Origin: Dehalococcoidia bacterium
GTDB lineage: Bacteria > Chloroflexota > Dehalococcoidia > UBA3495
Assembly (NCBI GenBank): GCA_030753265.1
Contig: JASMCQ010000022.1
Location: 1 to 64,000 of the forward strand
Reading direction: 5' to 3'
Length of the DNA stretch: 64,000 nucleotides
The position numbers were made by a program, and so were the translations under genes. Under the pieces are notes generated by a model. The model ran no database searches. It was not told the origin of the DNA and saw only the letters and a list, made by a program, of their open reading frames with translations. Shown here in pieces: positions 52,636 to 60,590 of the stretch. Numbering within the stretch: the stretch's first letter is position 1; each line of letters begins with the position of its first letter.

Positions 52636-54330
52636 GTGGCCGAGAAACTGAAGGCCGGTGAGGCAGTAATCGAACTGTTGCGCCGGGAAGGCGTATCCCA
52701 CATCTTCGGCATCGTGGGGTCTTCCTTCCTGGACATACTCGACCCTCTGTACGACCGGGATGACATCCAGTTCATCGGGGTCCGTCACGAGCAGGGGGCG
52801 GCGCTGATGGCCGACGGCTACAGCCGGGTCACCGGTGCGCCCAGCGTCTGTCTGGTCACCAACGGCCCCGGCGTCTTGAACCTGTCCTTCGGCGTTGCTT
52901 CGGCTTACGTGGCCCACTCGCCGATGGTGATACTGGCCCCCTCGTCGTCCCGGGAGCACCAGTACCGGGACTCAACTCAAGAGTTCGACCAGGTTGCCCT
53001 GTTCAAGCCAATCACCAAGGCTGCCTTTCCCGTCAACAAGATTGAGCGGTTGCCCGAGGCCATCCGGCACGCCTTCCGAGTGGCGACGTCGGGCAAGATG
53101 GGGCCGGTGTTGCTGGACATCCCCCGTGACCTGATGCCCGGCGCTGACTTGGAGATCGACATGCTGCCCCCCGATACCTACCGCTCCGGCCAGACCAGGG
53201 CTCGCGGGGACCGCAACCTGATCGAGAAAGCGACGAATCTGCTGCTGTCTGCCAAGCGGCCGGTCATCCTGGCCGGGGGTGGTGTCGTGTGGAGCGCCGC
53301 CGCCGCCGAGGTTACCCGCATGGCTGAGCTGGTGGGCGCGCCCATCGTGACCTCCTACGGCCGGGCCGACGCCGTGCCCAACGACCATCCCCACTATCTG
53401 GGACATCTGGGCCGGCTGGGCGCCGTCGAGGGCATCGAGGCCGCCCGGCAGGCCGACGTGATCCTGGCCGTGGGCACCCGCCTGGGCCAGTCCACCACCT
53501 TTTACGACAACCGCTATATCCCGGCCGACGCCCAAATCATCCAGATCGAGATCGACCCCCAGGAGATCGGACGCAACTACCCGGTCGCGGTGGGCATCGA
53601 AGGCGATGCCAAAGCGGTGATGCAAGGGCTGCTGGAGGTGGCCCAGCAAGGGGAACCGCGTCCCAATCCAGCGTGGGTTTCGGAGATAGGCGACTGGTTC
53701 GCCCGAAGGAAGCAGCGGCTCGATGATGAGGGAAAGCTGAACTCCACGCCCATGAAACAGCAACGGGCCTACGCCGAAATTCGCAAGGTGTTGCCCCGGA
53801 ACACCATCGTGGCTCTGGACGCCGGGCTGTCCCCGAACATGGGGCAGGACCGCCTGAACTACTACGAGCCCCGCAGCTTGCTGACCTCACTGGACCTGGG
53901 CGGACTGGGGTTCAGCTTCCCCGCGTCCTTGGGGGCCAAGTTCGGCGCTCCCGACCGGCCGGTGGTGAACTTCAACGGCGACGGTGGCTTCATGTTCAAC
54001 GCCCAGGAGTTCGAGACCGCCGTCCGCTACGGATTGCGGGTGGTCACGGTGGTGATGAACAACGGCTGCTGGGGTTCGGAGAAGGCTTACCAACGGTACG
54101 CATTCAACGAGCGATACGTGGGAGCGGATACCAGCAACCCCCGGTTCGACAAATTCGCCGAGCTGTTCGGCGGCGCCGGTTTCTACGTGGAGCGCCCCGA
54201 GGACATCGGAGACGCCTTCCTGGAAGCGCTGAAAGCCGACGGGCCCAGCATCATCGAGATTCCAGTGGACCCGGACGAGCTGCCGCGCCCGGCACGCCTG
54301 GCTGACGTCCAGGCTCCCAAGGACCGCTAG
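52636..54330 (+). CDS. Thiamine-diphosphate enzyme (acetolactate synthase / sulfoacetaldehyde acetyltransferase-like)
   Basis: A 564-residue three-domain ThDP enzyme. Glu52 in RHEQGAALMADG activates the cofactor; GDGGFMFNAQEFETAV from 448, with the later NN, is the ThDP/Mg motif. The C-terminal pattern WGSEKAYQ…FNERYVG…SNPRFDKFAELFG is closer to sulfoacetaldehyde acetyltransferase (Xsc) and related C-C lyases than to biosynthetic acetolactate synthase, and no small regulatory subunit is near. The GTG at 52636 is chosen because of an AGGAGG eight bases upstream. The substrate is uncertain. Confidence 0.88.
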   Translation: MAEKLKAGEAVIELLRREGVSHIFGIVGSSFLDILDPLYDRDDIQFIGVRHEQGAALMADGYSRVTGAPSVCLVTNGPGVLNLSFGVASAYVAHSPMVILAPSSSREHQYRDSTQEFDQVALFKPITKAAFPVNKIERLPEAIRHAFRVATSGKMGPVLLDIPRDLMPGADLEIDMLPPDTYRSGQTRARGDRNLIEKATNLLLSAKRPVILAGGGVVWSAAAAEVTRMAELVGAPIVTSYGRADAVPNDHPHYLGHLGRLGAVEGIEAARQADVILAVGTRLGQSTTFYDNRYIPADAQIIQIEIDPQEIGRNYPVAVGIEGDAKAVMQGLLEVAQQGEPRPNPAWVSEIGDWFARRKQRLDDEGKLNSTPMKQQRAYAEIRKVLPRNTIVALDAGLSPNMGQDRLNYYEPRSLLTSLDLGGLGFSFPASLGAKFGAPDRPVVNFNGDGGFMFNAQEFETAVRYGLRVVTVVMNNGCWGSEKAYQRYAFNERYVGADTSNPRFDKFAELFGGAGFYVERPEDIGDAFLEALKADGPSIIEIPVDPDELPRPARLADVQAPKDR

Positions 54331-54453
54331 GGCAAATTCAATCACCGCGGAGTCGCGGGGCGCGCGGGGCAGGCACGGAAGATCATCTTCACCCTTGTTC
54401 TCCCGGAATCCTCCGCGACTCGGTGGTGTACTTTTTCAGTGGAGCCTGGGGCG

Positions 54454-54798
54454 ATGCAAAAAGCTGTTATTCCAGAGGAAATCGATATAGACGGGAACGC
54501 CATCATTATCCGGTGGTATGATGGCCATCGAAGCCCGTACCCGCATCGATACTTGCGGCTGCGGTGCCCGTGCGCCGGCTGCGTGGACGAGATGACCGGC
54601 CGGCCTACCCTCGACCCGGATACGGTCCCCCAGGACGTGCGGGCCGTGGACCAGATACCGGTGGGCAACTACGCGGTCCAGTTCCTGTGGAGCGACGCCC
54701 ACTACACCGGCCTCTACACCTACCAGATGCTCCGCGCCGCCTGCACCTGCATCGCGTGCAACGCGGCCCGCGCTGAAGCGGAAACTGCCGGAAGCTGA
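54454..54798 (+). CDS. DUF971 domain protein
   Basis: A 114-residue protein with the DUF971 pattern: WYDGHRSPYPHRYLRLRCPC, then CAGCVDE, VGNYAVQFLWSDAHYTGLYT and the C-terminal CTCIAC. The cysteines may bind zinc or an Fe-S cluster; the domain is also the N-terminal part of gamma-butyrobetaine hydroxylases and occurs alone next to Mrp-type Fe-S proteins. The ATG at 54454 has GGAG at proper distance. It follows the ThDP-enzyme gene by 123 bp. Confidence 0.8.
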   Translation: MQKAVIPEEIDIDGNAIIIRWYDGHRSPYPHRYLRLRCPCAGCVDEMTGRPTLDPDTVPQDVRAVDQIPVGNYAVQFLWSDAHYTGLYTYQMLRAACTCIACNAARAEAETAGS

Positions 54799-55191
54799 CA
54801 GTTGGAGTTCAACCGCCATCGAACCGCTGATGGCCCGCGGCGCTGTCACCAGAAGCGGCCGGCTGTTTGCGGATCGTAGCTGAGCCGGCCGGGTTTTGCC
54901 GGCCGCCGTTCTCCCAGCGGCGGTGAGCCCTGGGAACGAAGTACGCCAGGTTGCAAATTTGTGAATGGTCGGTCAAAATCCCCCCAGATTATTTTGAATT
55001 TCCTAGGTGACTCCGGCATCTGGGTGCTATGCACGCGCCCTCACCCTCGTTCCCTCTCCCAACGGGAAAGGGATGCCCTGGCGCAGCCTGGGCTGGGTGA
55101 GGGCCGCGGCCCCTTGCCCCTGTGACATTGGGGGTCCAATGCAAGGCGTTCGAGCTATCTGGAAACGAGCCCAAGACTTATGAGGTGCGCT
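54799..55191. other. Intergenic region, about 390 bp
   Basis: No gene supported. It contains a GC-rich hairpin-prone stretch near 54856-54910 (GCCGGCC repeats) and the second 66-bp REP-like element. Confidence 0.5.
55038..55103. repeat. 66-bp REP-like hairpin, copy 2 (inverted)
   Basis: It begins CCCTCACCCTCGTTCCCTCT and ends GGGTGAGGG; it is the reverse complement of the element at 36530-36595 with about ten differences. The inner stem is CCCTCTCCC/GGGAAAGGG. Confidence 0.75.
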
Positions 55192-56319
55192 ATGAAGAGA
55201 GTTACTGAGGTCGCCATCGTGGGCGGTGGAGCCGCGGGGTGCTCCGTCGCTTATCACCTGGCCAAAGCCGGCATCAAGTCGACCATCATCGAGCGGGAGG
55301 GCATTGCCTCCCAGGCCTCCGGGTTCTCGGCGGGCGGGCTGAATCCATTGCAGGGCGCCGGCATTCCGGGGCCCCTCGGTCCCTTCGCCATGGAGTCTTT
55401 CCTGATGCATCTCGAGATGTTTGGGGAGCTTCAGTCCGGGACCGGCATCAGCTACGACGGGCGGATAATATCTCTGGTGAAGGTGGCCTTCGACGAAGCC
55501 GGACTCCCTGAGCTTCAGGATACCTTCGACATCTTCACCGGCGCCGACGACGCGTTCGAGGCCCAGCTTCTGGAGCCCAAAGATGTCATGGAGTGGGACC
55601 TTCGGGTTGCCCCGGACGTCATTCGTGGAGTCCACGCCCGGGGCAACGCCGCCTTGGACAGTTACAAGTACACGCTGGCCCTGGTCCAGGCCGGTGAGAA
55701 GCTGGGGGTCACCGTTCGTTCCGGGACGGTGCGCGGGTTGGAGCGCACCAACGGAAGGGTGACCGGGGTGCTGCTGGGAGAGGGAGTGCTTTCTTGCGAC
55801 GCGGTGGTCGTCGCCATGGGACCCTGGTCCCGGGAAGCGGAGGCGTGGCTGGACACCACTATTCCGGTGGACCCCTTGAAAGGTGAGATTCTCCGCGTCG
55901 AGCTACCCGATCGGCGTCTTTCTCCCGACCTCTCCGGCGCCGCGGGCTCCTTCCACCCGAAGCCCGACGGCCAGGTGTTCTGCGGCAGCACCGAGGCGTG
56001 GCAGGGCTTCGACCGGGAACCCAGCGACGCGGCGCGCCAGAACATCACCACCGACTCGGTCAGGCTGATGCCGGACATGGCTCAGGCGCGGTTGGTTCTG
56101 CACACCGCCTGTCTCCGGCCGGTGACCGCCGACTGGCTGCCCATTATCGGGCTGGCTCCTGGTCACGAGAACGTGTACCTGGCGACGGGCGCGGGCAAGA
56201 AGGGAGTCTTGTTGAGTCCCGGGATTGGGAAGGCAGTAGCCGATCTAATCTCCCACGGCGAGACGCCGCTTTCCATCGGTCCCTTCGACCCGCAGCGATT
56301 CGTCGGGACCGGAGACTAG
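55192..56319 (+). CDS. FAD-dependent oxidoreductase (DAO/glycine oxidase family)
   Basis: A 375-residue flavoprotein that likely oxidises an amine or amino acid. The Rossmann FAD loop is VGGGAAG with Gly 11-16, followed by the Glu of the second strand (IIEREGIASQAS) and GFSAGGLNP. The C-terminal FAD-contact region is GLAPGHENVYLATGAGKKGV. PLKGEILRVELP is typical of the DAO/GlyOX family. An earlier ATG at 55180 is possible, but AGGTG lies before 55192. The substrate is unknown. It is followed after 11 bp by an unrelated low-GC gene. Confidence 0.88.
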   Translation: MKRVTEVAIVGGGAAGCSVAYHLAKAGIKSTIIEREGIASQASGFSAGGLNPLQGAGIPGPLGPFAMESFLMHLEMFGELQSGTGISYDGRIISLVKVAFDEAGLPELQDTFDIFTGADDAFEAQLLEPKDVMEWDLRVAPDVIRGVHARGNAALDSYKYTLALVQAGEKLGVTVRSGTVRGLERTNGRVTGVLLGEGVLSCDAVVVAMGPWSREAEAWLDTTIPVDPLKGEILRVELPDRRLSPDLSGAAGSFHPKPDGQVFCGSTEAWQGFDREPSDAARQNITTDSVRLMPDMAQARLVLHTACLRPVTADWLPIIGLAPGHENVYLATGAGKKGVLLSPGIGKAVADLISHGETPLSIGPFDPQRFVGTGD

Positions 56320-56330
56320 CAGAAATACTC

Positions 56331-57308
56331 ATGATCGGCGCCAAGCAAATGAAAGCAACGATCGCCGTGACGGACACAACGGTTGAGTGCCCGGTAGAAG
56401 AGTGCTCCACAATAGTGAAACGGCAACGCAAGCAATTTAGGCGAACGCAGGATTTTCTGTGTCCTGCTCATGAAATCTGTATTTCGCCAACGACGTTCGT
56501 GTATGGGAACGAGACGGACAATCTCCTGTGGACCGACCCTGAGGACCTGGATCTTCTTCGCCGGCTTAATGTAGTCAAACGCGAGAGCCGCATGGAGCAT
56601 GACAACAGCGAAGACGCTGTGACCTGGAACGTGTTCCGCTACCTGGAGAAGACGGAGCAACTCTCTGACTTCCTGTCGTCCATGATCAAACGCCGAGTAG
56701 GCAACGCGGAGCTAATATACTGGTCCTACGGTCAAGAAGTAGATGGGGTGTGGCCGGAACTGAAGAAAGCCAGGAAGGAATTTGGTGAACACTCGGGACG
56801 AGGCACTGAGCCCGATTTGATCATCGTCACCGACAATGCGTTGTTCTGGGTTGAAGCAAAGCTGACCGCCTCGAACGATACTTGCCCCAGTAATCCTCAA
56901 GACAGAAAAAAGTACGAGTCAGGTGGCGACAAATGGTATGAGCAGGTATTTAGCTCCGAGTTTGAAGTGCTGGCGATCAGAGAGAAGAAATACGAGTTGA
57001 TGCGCATGTGGCTCACGGGAAGCTGGGCTGCGGTGCCGTTGAATCGTCGCTTCTACTTGGTCAATCTGGTCCGGGCAGAGAGCGAGAAAGACATCGAGCC
57101 CCGCTTTGGGCCGCACCTCAAGATGGACGCAGAGAAACGCTTCCTGCGCTGGACCTGGGAGGACGTCTACTACTTCGTCTCGAAGAATGCCCCACCAAGC
57201 CCCGAGAAGCAAAAGTTCATGACATATTTTGAAAACAAGACGATCGGATACAAGCAAGTCCGTGGTTCGGAAAGCTGGGAGCTGCAACTGGCCTTCCACC
57301 TAACTTGA
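56331..57308 (+). CDS. PD-(D/E)XK nuclease-like protein
   Basis: A 325-residue protein with a nuclease-like core. Residues 20-50 hold a putative zinc site (CPVEEC…CPAH). An acidic helix (NSEDAVTWNVFRYL) precedes Asp162 in TEPDLIIV and Glu175-x-Lys177 in WVEAKL, the PD-(D/E)XK arrangement. No methyltransferase or specificity gene is near, so it is an orphan. Base composition is clearly lower in GC than its neighbours, pointing to transfer. It could be a restriction-like or repair nuclease. The start is ATG at 56331 or 56349; the frame extends upstream only over the FAD gene. Confidence 0.65.
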   Translation: MIGAKQMKATIAVTDTTVECPVEECSTIVKRQRKQFRRTQDFLCPAHEICISPTTFVYGNETDNLLWTDPEDLDLLRRLNVVKRESRMEHDNSEDAVTWNVFRYLEKTEQLSDFLSSMIKRRVGNAELIYWSYGQEVDGVWPELKKARKEFGEHSGRGTEPDLIIVTDNALFWVEAKLTASNDTCPSNPQDRKKYESGGDKWYEQVFSSEFEVLAIREKKYELMRMWLTGSWAAVPLNRRFYLVNLVRAESEKDIEPRFGPHLKMDAEKRFLRWTWEDVYYFVSKNAPPSPEKQKFMTYFENKTIGYKQVRGSESWELQLAFHLT

Positions 57309-57324
57309 GAATTAGGAGATGAGA

Positions 57325-57699
57325 ATGCCTCGAGGAATCCGCATCACGGCCGGCCCTGTCCAATTGAATGCCCAGCTTAACGGCACCGAAACGGCGGGGG
57401 CCGTCTGGGATGCGTTACCCATAGAGGAGCCGGCGGGCACCTGGGGTGACGAAATCTACTTCGGTATCCCGGTGGAGGCAGACCTGGAGGCGGGCCAGGA
57501 GGTGGTGGAGATGGGAGACCTGGGCTACTGGCCGCCGGGCAATGCTTTCTGCATCTTCTTCGGGCGCACGCCGGCCAGCCGGGGCGACGAGATACGCCCG
57601 GCCAGCGCCGTGACCGTGATCGGGAAGGTTGAGGGAGACGCCACCGCGTTCAAGCAGGTGAAACCGGGCACCCCGGTGGCCATCGAACGGGCCGTCTAA
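57325..57699 (+). CDS. Cyclophilin-like fold protein (TM1367-like)
   Basis: A 124-residue protein of the cyclophilin-like family typified by TM1367. Typical parts are ETAGAVWDALPIE, TWGDEIYFGIP and MGDLGYWPPGNAFCIFFG followed by GRTPAS and NVIGKVEGD-like VIGKVEGDATAF. The peptidyl-prolyl isomerase residues of cyclophilins are not conserved, and function is unknown. The ATG at 57325 is seven bases after AGGAG, so the earlier ATG at 57319 is unlikely. Confidence 0.8.
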   Translation: MPRGIRITAGPVQLNAQLNGTETAGAVWDALPIEEPAGTWGDEIYFGIPVEADLEAGQEVVEMGDLGYWPPGNAFCIFFGRTPASRGDEIRPASAVTVIGKVEGDATAFKQVKPGTPVAIERAV

Positions 57700-57770
57700 C
57701 GCGTCCTTGACGCAGGTGAACCGTCTACAATCTCATCCAATAACCAGCCGCCGAAGGTCGATAGATCCGA

Positions 57771-57878
57771 CTTCGTCGAGACTCTCGATGGAATCGGAAC
57801 TCACCACGAACGGGGCGAAATCCCTGAACGGAGGAATCCACGGGCGAGAGGAATCCGTTCGTCCTGAGCTTGTCGAAG
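57771..57878. repeat. 108-bp imperfect palindrome
   Basis: CTTCGTCGAGACTC (left) and GAGCTTGTCGAAG (right) are imperfect inverted ends; inside, ACGAACGG (57806-57813) pairs with CCGTTCGT (57855-57862). The right end carries CCTGAGCTTGTCGAAGG, a common palindromic repeat, with a partial relative near 33040. Confidence 0.6.
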
Positions 57879-57933
57879 GGGCGTGAGCGGCCTCCTTTGG
57901 AATAGTTGGATAGGCCCTAGTAAGGAGCAACGG

Positions 57934-60297
57934 ATGGTGAGCAAGGTAGAAACTGAGCAAACGGCGGCGGGAGCGCTGCGGGGAGTCCGGGTGTTGGATT
58001 TCGGCCATTACATTCCCGGCCCCTTGCTGGGCATGCTGTTGTCCGACCAAGGGGCCGACGTCATCAAGGTGGAGCGGCCCGAAGGAGACCCGGCGCGGCG
58101 TCACGCGGCGTTCTCCACCTGGAACCGGGGGAAGCGCTCCGTAGTCCTCGACCTGAAGTCCGAGGAGGGCCGGCGCCACGCCCAGGCCCTGGCCGGGAAC
58201 GCCGATGTCTTGATCGAGAATTTTCGGCCCGGAGTGGCCGACCGCCTGGGCATCGGCTACGGCACGTTGTCGCAGGCGAATCCGGCTCTGATCTACTGTT
58301 CCTTGCCGGGCTTCGGCGAGGAGAGTCCCTATCGTGATCAGCGAGGCTGGGAGTCCATTGTGGGCGCGGCGACCGGGATTCACCGGGCCGCCCGTGGCCT
58401 GGACGAGCCGTTGTTCGTACCCCTCCCCTTCACCAGCACCTTCGCCGCCATCATCGGCGCGGTTTCCGTGGGAATGGCCCTCTGTGCCCGGCAGCGTACC
58501 GGCGAGGGCCAGCGGATCGAGGTCCCGCTTCACAGCGCCATGTTCACGGGGATCGGCCGGTATATGGTCAAGATGCACGACATGGACGTCGAGTACCCCT
58601 TCGAGTTGCCCCGGCGGACCATGGTCAAGCAGTACCGGTGCTCCGACGGCCGGTTCATCCAGCTTCAGGGAATGTACGAGCGGTTCCCCAGGCGGTTTTT
58701 GACCGCCGCCGGACACCCAGAGTGGGTCGAGGAATTCGTGGCCGGCTTCGGCGAGCAGGTGGACAACCAGACTGTAAACATGTGGCGGGAGCGGTTCAGG
58801 AACATCTTCCTGCAGCGGACGGCTGAAGAGTGGGAGACCGCCCTCGCCGATGCTGGGGGCGCTGGCTCGCTTTGCCGGTCCGTTGACGAGTGGCTGGTCC
58901 ACGAGCAGGCCATTGCCGCCGGCATGGTGGCCGAGGTTGACGACAGCCGGTTTGGCCTCATGAAACAGCCGGGGATACCCATGAAACTCCGGGGCACCCC
59001 CGGGGCGATTCAAGGCCGGGCGCCGCGGCTGGGGGAGCACGCCGAACAGGTTTTGGGGCAGTTGGACGCTGCCGCCAGTTCGGCGTCCACTCCCGCGAGA
59101 GCCGGCGGACCCCAATCCGCGGCGCCGGTGGAAGACGTGATGGGCGCCCTACAGGGGGTGCGCGTCCTGGACCTGTGTATCGTCCTGGCCGGGCCGGCTT
59201 GCGGCCGCACCCTAGGAGAGTTTGGCGCCGACGTGATCAAGATCAACGACGCCTCCCGGCCCGTCGACATGGAGGGCTCGCTGGACGTAAACCGGTGCAA
59301 ACGCTCCATTCTGCTGAACTTGAAGACGGAGGAAGGCCAGGAGGTGTTCTGGCGGCTGGTGGAAAAAACCGACGTCATCGTGGAGAACAACCGGAAGGGC
59401 AGCTTGGCCCGGCTGGGGCTGGGCTATGAGGACGTCAAAAAGAGGAAGCCTGACATCATCTACGCCTCGTTGAACACCTACGGTTACGACGGTCCCTGGA
59501 GCGAGCGGCCCGGCTGGGAGCAGATGGCCCAGGCGGTCACCGGGATCGAGGTCCGCCGGGGCGGCCGGGACGGGATGCCGCTGATGTTCCACTACCCGGT
59601 GAACGACTACGGCACCGGGCTGCTGGGAGCCTACGCGGTGGCCCTGGCTCTCCTCGAACGGAACCGCACCGGCGAAGGGCAGTCGGTCGACTGCGGACTG
59701 GCGCTGACCGCCTGCCTGCTCCAGTCACCCTACTTCCTGGACTACGCCGGCTTCCAACGCGACGAACCGGAAGGCCTGGGAGTCCGAGGGTATTCGGCGC
59801 TATCCAGACTGTACCCCGCCGCTGATGCCTGGCTATATTTGCATTGCCCCGAGGAGGCCGGCTGGCGAAATTTGACCGCCCTGCCCGAGTTCGCGGCGCT
59901 GGCCGCGGACCCTCGCTACGGCGCCGCCGCTTCTCGCGAGGAAAGCGATGGAGAGCTGGTGGCGGAGTTGGTCCGAATCTTTGCGCTCAAGAACCGGCGG
60001 CAGTGGGTCGGCCAGCTGAACGCGGCGGGAATCAGCGCCATCGAAAACGTGGACATGCTTGAGCTTCGGGACGACCCTTACGTGCGGCGGGCCGGTTTGG
60101 TCCTCACGCGAGAGCATCCGGGCCGCGGCCGGGCGGACCAGGTAGGCACCACGGCCCGCTTGTCCGGTACACCGGTACGGCTGGGGCGGGCGGCCCCCAT
60201 CCTTGGCGCCGAAACCAACGAGATACTCTGGCAAGCCGGCTACACCGATGGTGAGATCGAGGCCTTGAAGTCGGCCGGGGTGGTGTCTGGGCCCTAG
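57934..60297 (+). CDS. Double-domain class III CoA transferase (CaiB/BaiF family)
   Basis: A 787-residue protein with two CoA-transferase III domains (about 10-385 and 405-787), each beginning with GVRVLD and containing NADVLIEN- or KTDVIVEN-type segments. The second domain keeps the catalytic Asp (Asp558 in PVNDYGTG); the first has Ser168 at that position (PFTSTFAA). Usual enzymes have one domain of about 400 residues and act as interlocked dimers. The ATG at 57934 follows AAGGAG. The acyl group is unknown. Confidence 0.9.
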   Translation: MVSKVETEQTAAGALRGVRVLDFGHYIPGPLLGMLLSDQGADVIKVERPEGDPARRHAAFSTWNRGKRSVVLDLKSEEGRRHAQALAGNADVLIENFRPGVADRLGIGYGTLSQANPALIYCSLPGFGEESPYRDQRGWESIVGAATGIHRAARGLDEPLFVPLPFTSTFAAIIGAVSVGMALCARQRTGEGQRIEVPLHSAMFTGIGRYMVKMHDMDVEYPFELPRRTMVKQYRCSDGRFIQLQGMYERFPRRFLTAAGHPEWVEEFVAGFGEQVDNQTVNMWRERFRNIFLQRTAEEWETALADAGGAGSLCRSVDEWLVHEQAIAAGMVAEVDDSRFGLMKQPGIPMKLRGTPGAIQGRAPRLGEHAEQVLGQLDAAASSASTPARAGGPQSAAPVEDVMGALQGVRVLDLCIVLAGPACGRTLGEFGADVIKINDASRPVDMEGSLDVNRCKRSILLNLKTEEGQEVFWRLVEKTDVIVENNRKGSLARLGLGYEDVKKRKPDIIYASLNTYGYDGPWSERPGWEQMAQAVTGIEVRRGGRDGMPLMFHYPVNDYGTGLLGAYAVALALLERNRTGEGQSVDCGLALTACLLQSPYFLDYAGFQRDEPEGLGVRGYSALSRLYPAADAWLYLHCPEEAGWRNLTALPEFAALAADPRYGAAASREESDGELVAELVRIFALKNRRQWVGQLNAAGISAIENVDMLELRDDPYVRRAGLVLTREHPGRGRADQVGTTARLSGTPVRLGRAAPILGAETNEILWQAGYTDGEIEALKSAGVVSGP

Positions 60298-60510
60298 GCC
60301 GGACTAGAGTACTTCTCGGGCCATAGAGACCTCCCGGCGGCCGGCCTGCTGGGCCAGCGCCGGCGCCACTGGATTTGCCGCTGGCGAAATCGCGGCGCTG
60401 CTGGGGAGAGGGGCACGGTGCGTAGCCGGAGGCCCCGGCAATTGGCGATGCGTTCCCCCGCGTGCTAAACTGCTATTATCGGTTCCAAATAGACTTCGGA
60501 TTGCCTAAGA

Positions 60511-60562
60511 CCCCCATCCTCGCCTTCTCCCCCCTCACGAATGAGGAGAGTTAGAATGGGGG
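60511..60562 (+). repeat. CCCCCAT hairpin upstream of cysS
   Basis: CCCCCAT (60511-60517) pairs with ATGGGGG (60556-60562), with an inner TTCTCC/GGAGA stem. It ends 28 bases before the cysS GTG, so it may affect the leader of the mRNA. The rest of the 293-bp gap holds no gene. Confidence 0.5.
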
Positions 60563-60590
60563 TTCACTCGTATATACCCGTCGGATAAGG

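Noticed and set aside
55998..56330. Upstream extension of the PD-(D/E)XK gene
   Set aside because: Overlaps conserved FAD-oxidoreductase sequence in another frame; ATGs at 56331 and 56349 give a compact protein.
33078..57878. CRISPR array
   Set aside because: The many short repeats are dispersed palindromes without regular spacing or spacers, and no cas genes are present.
57733..59115. 460-residue minus-strand frame antisense to the CoA transferase
   Set aside because: Lies over well-conserved CoA-transferase sequence and has no recognisable domain.
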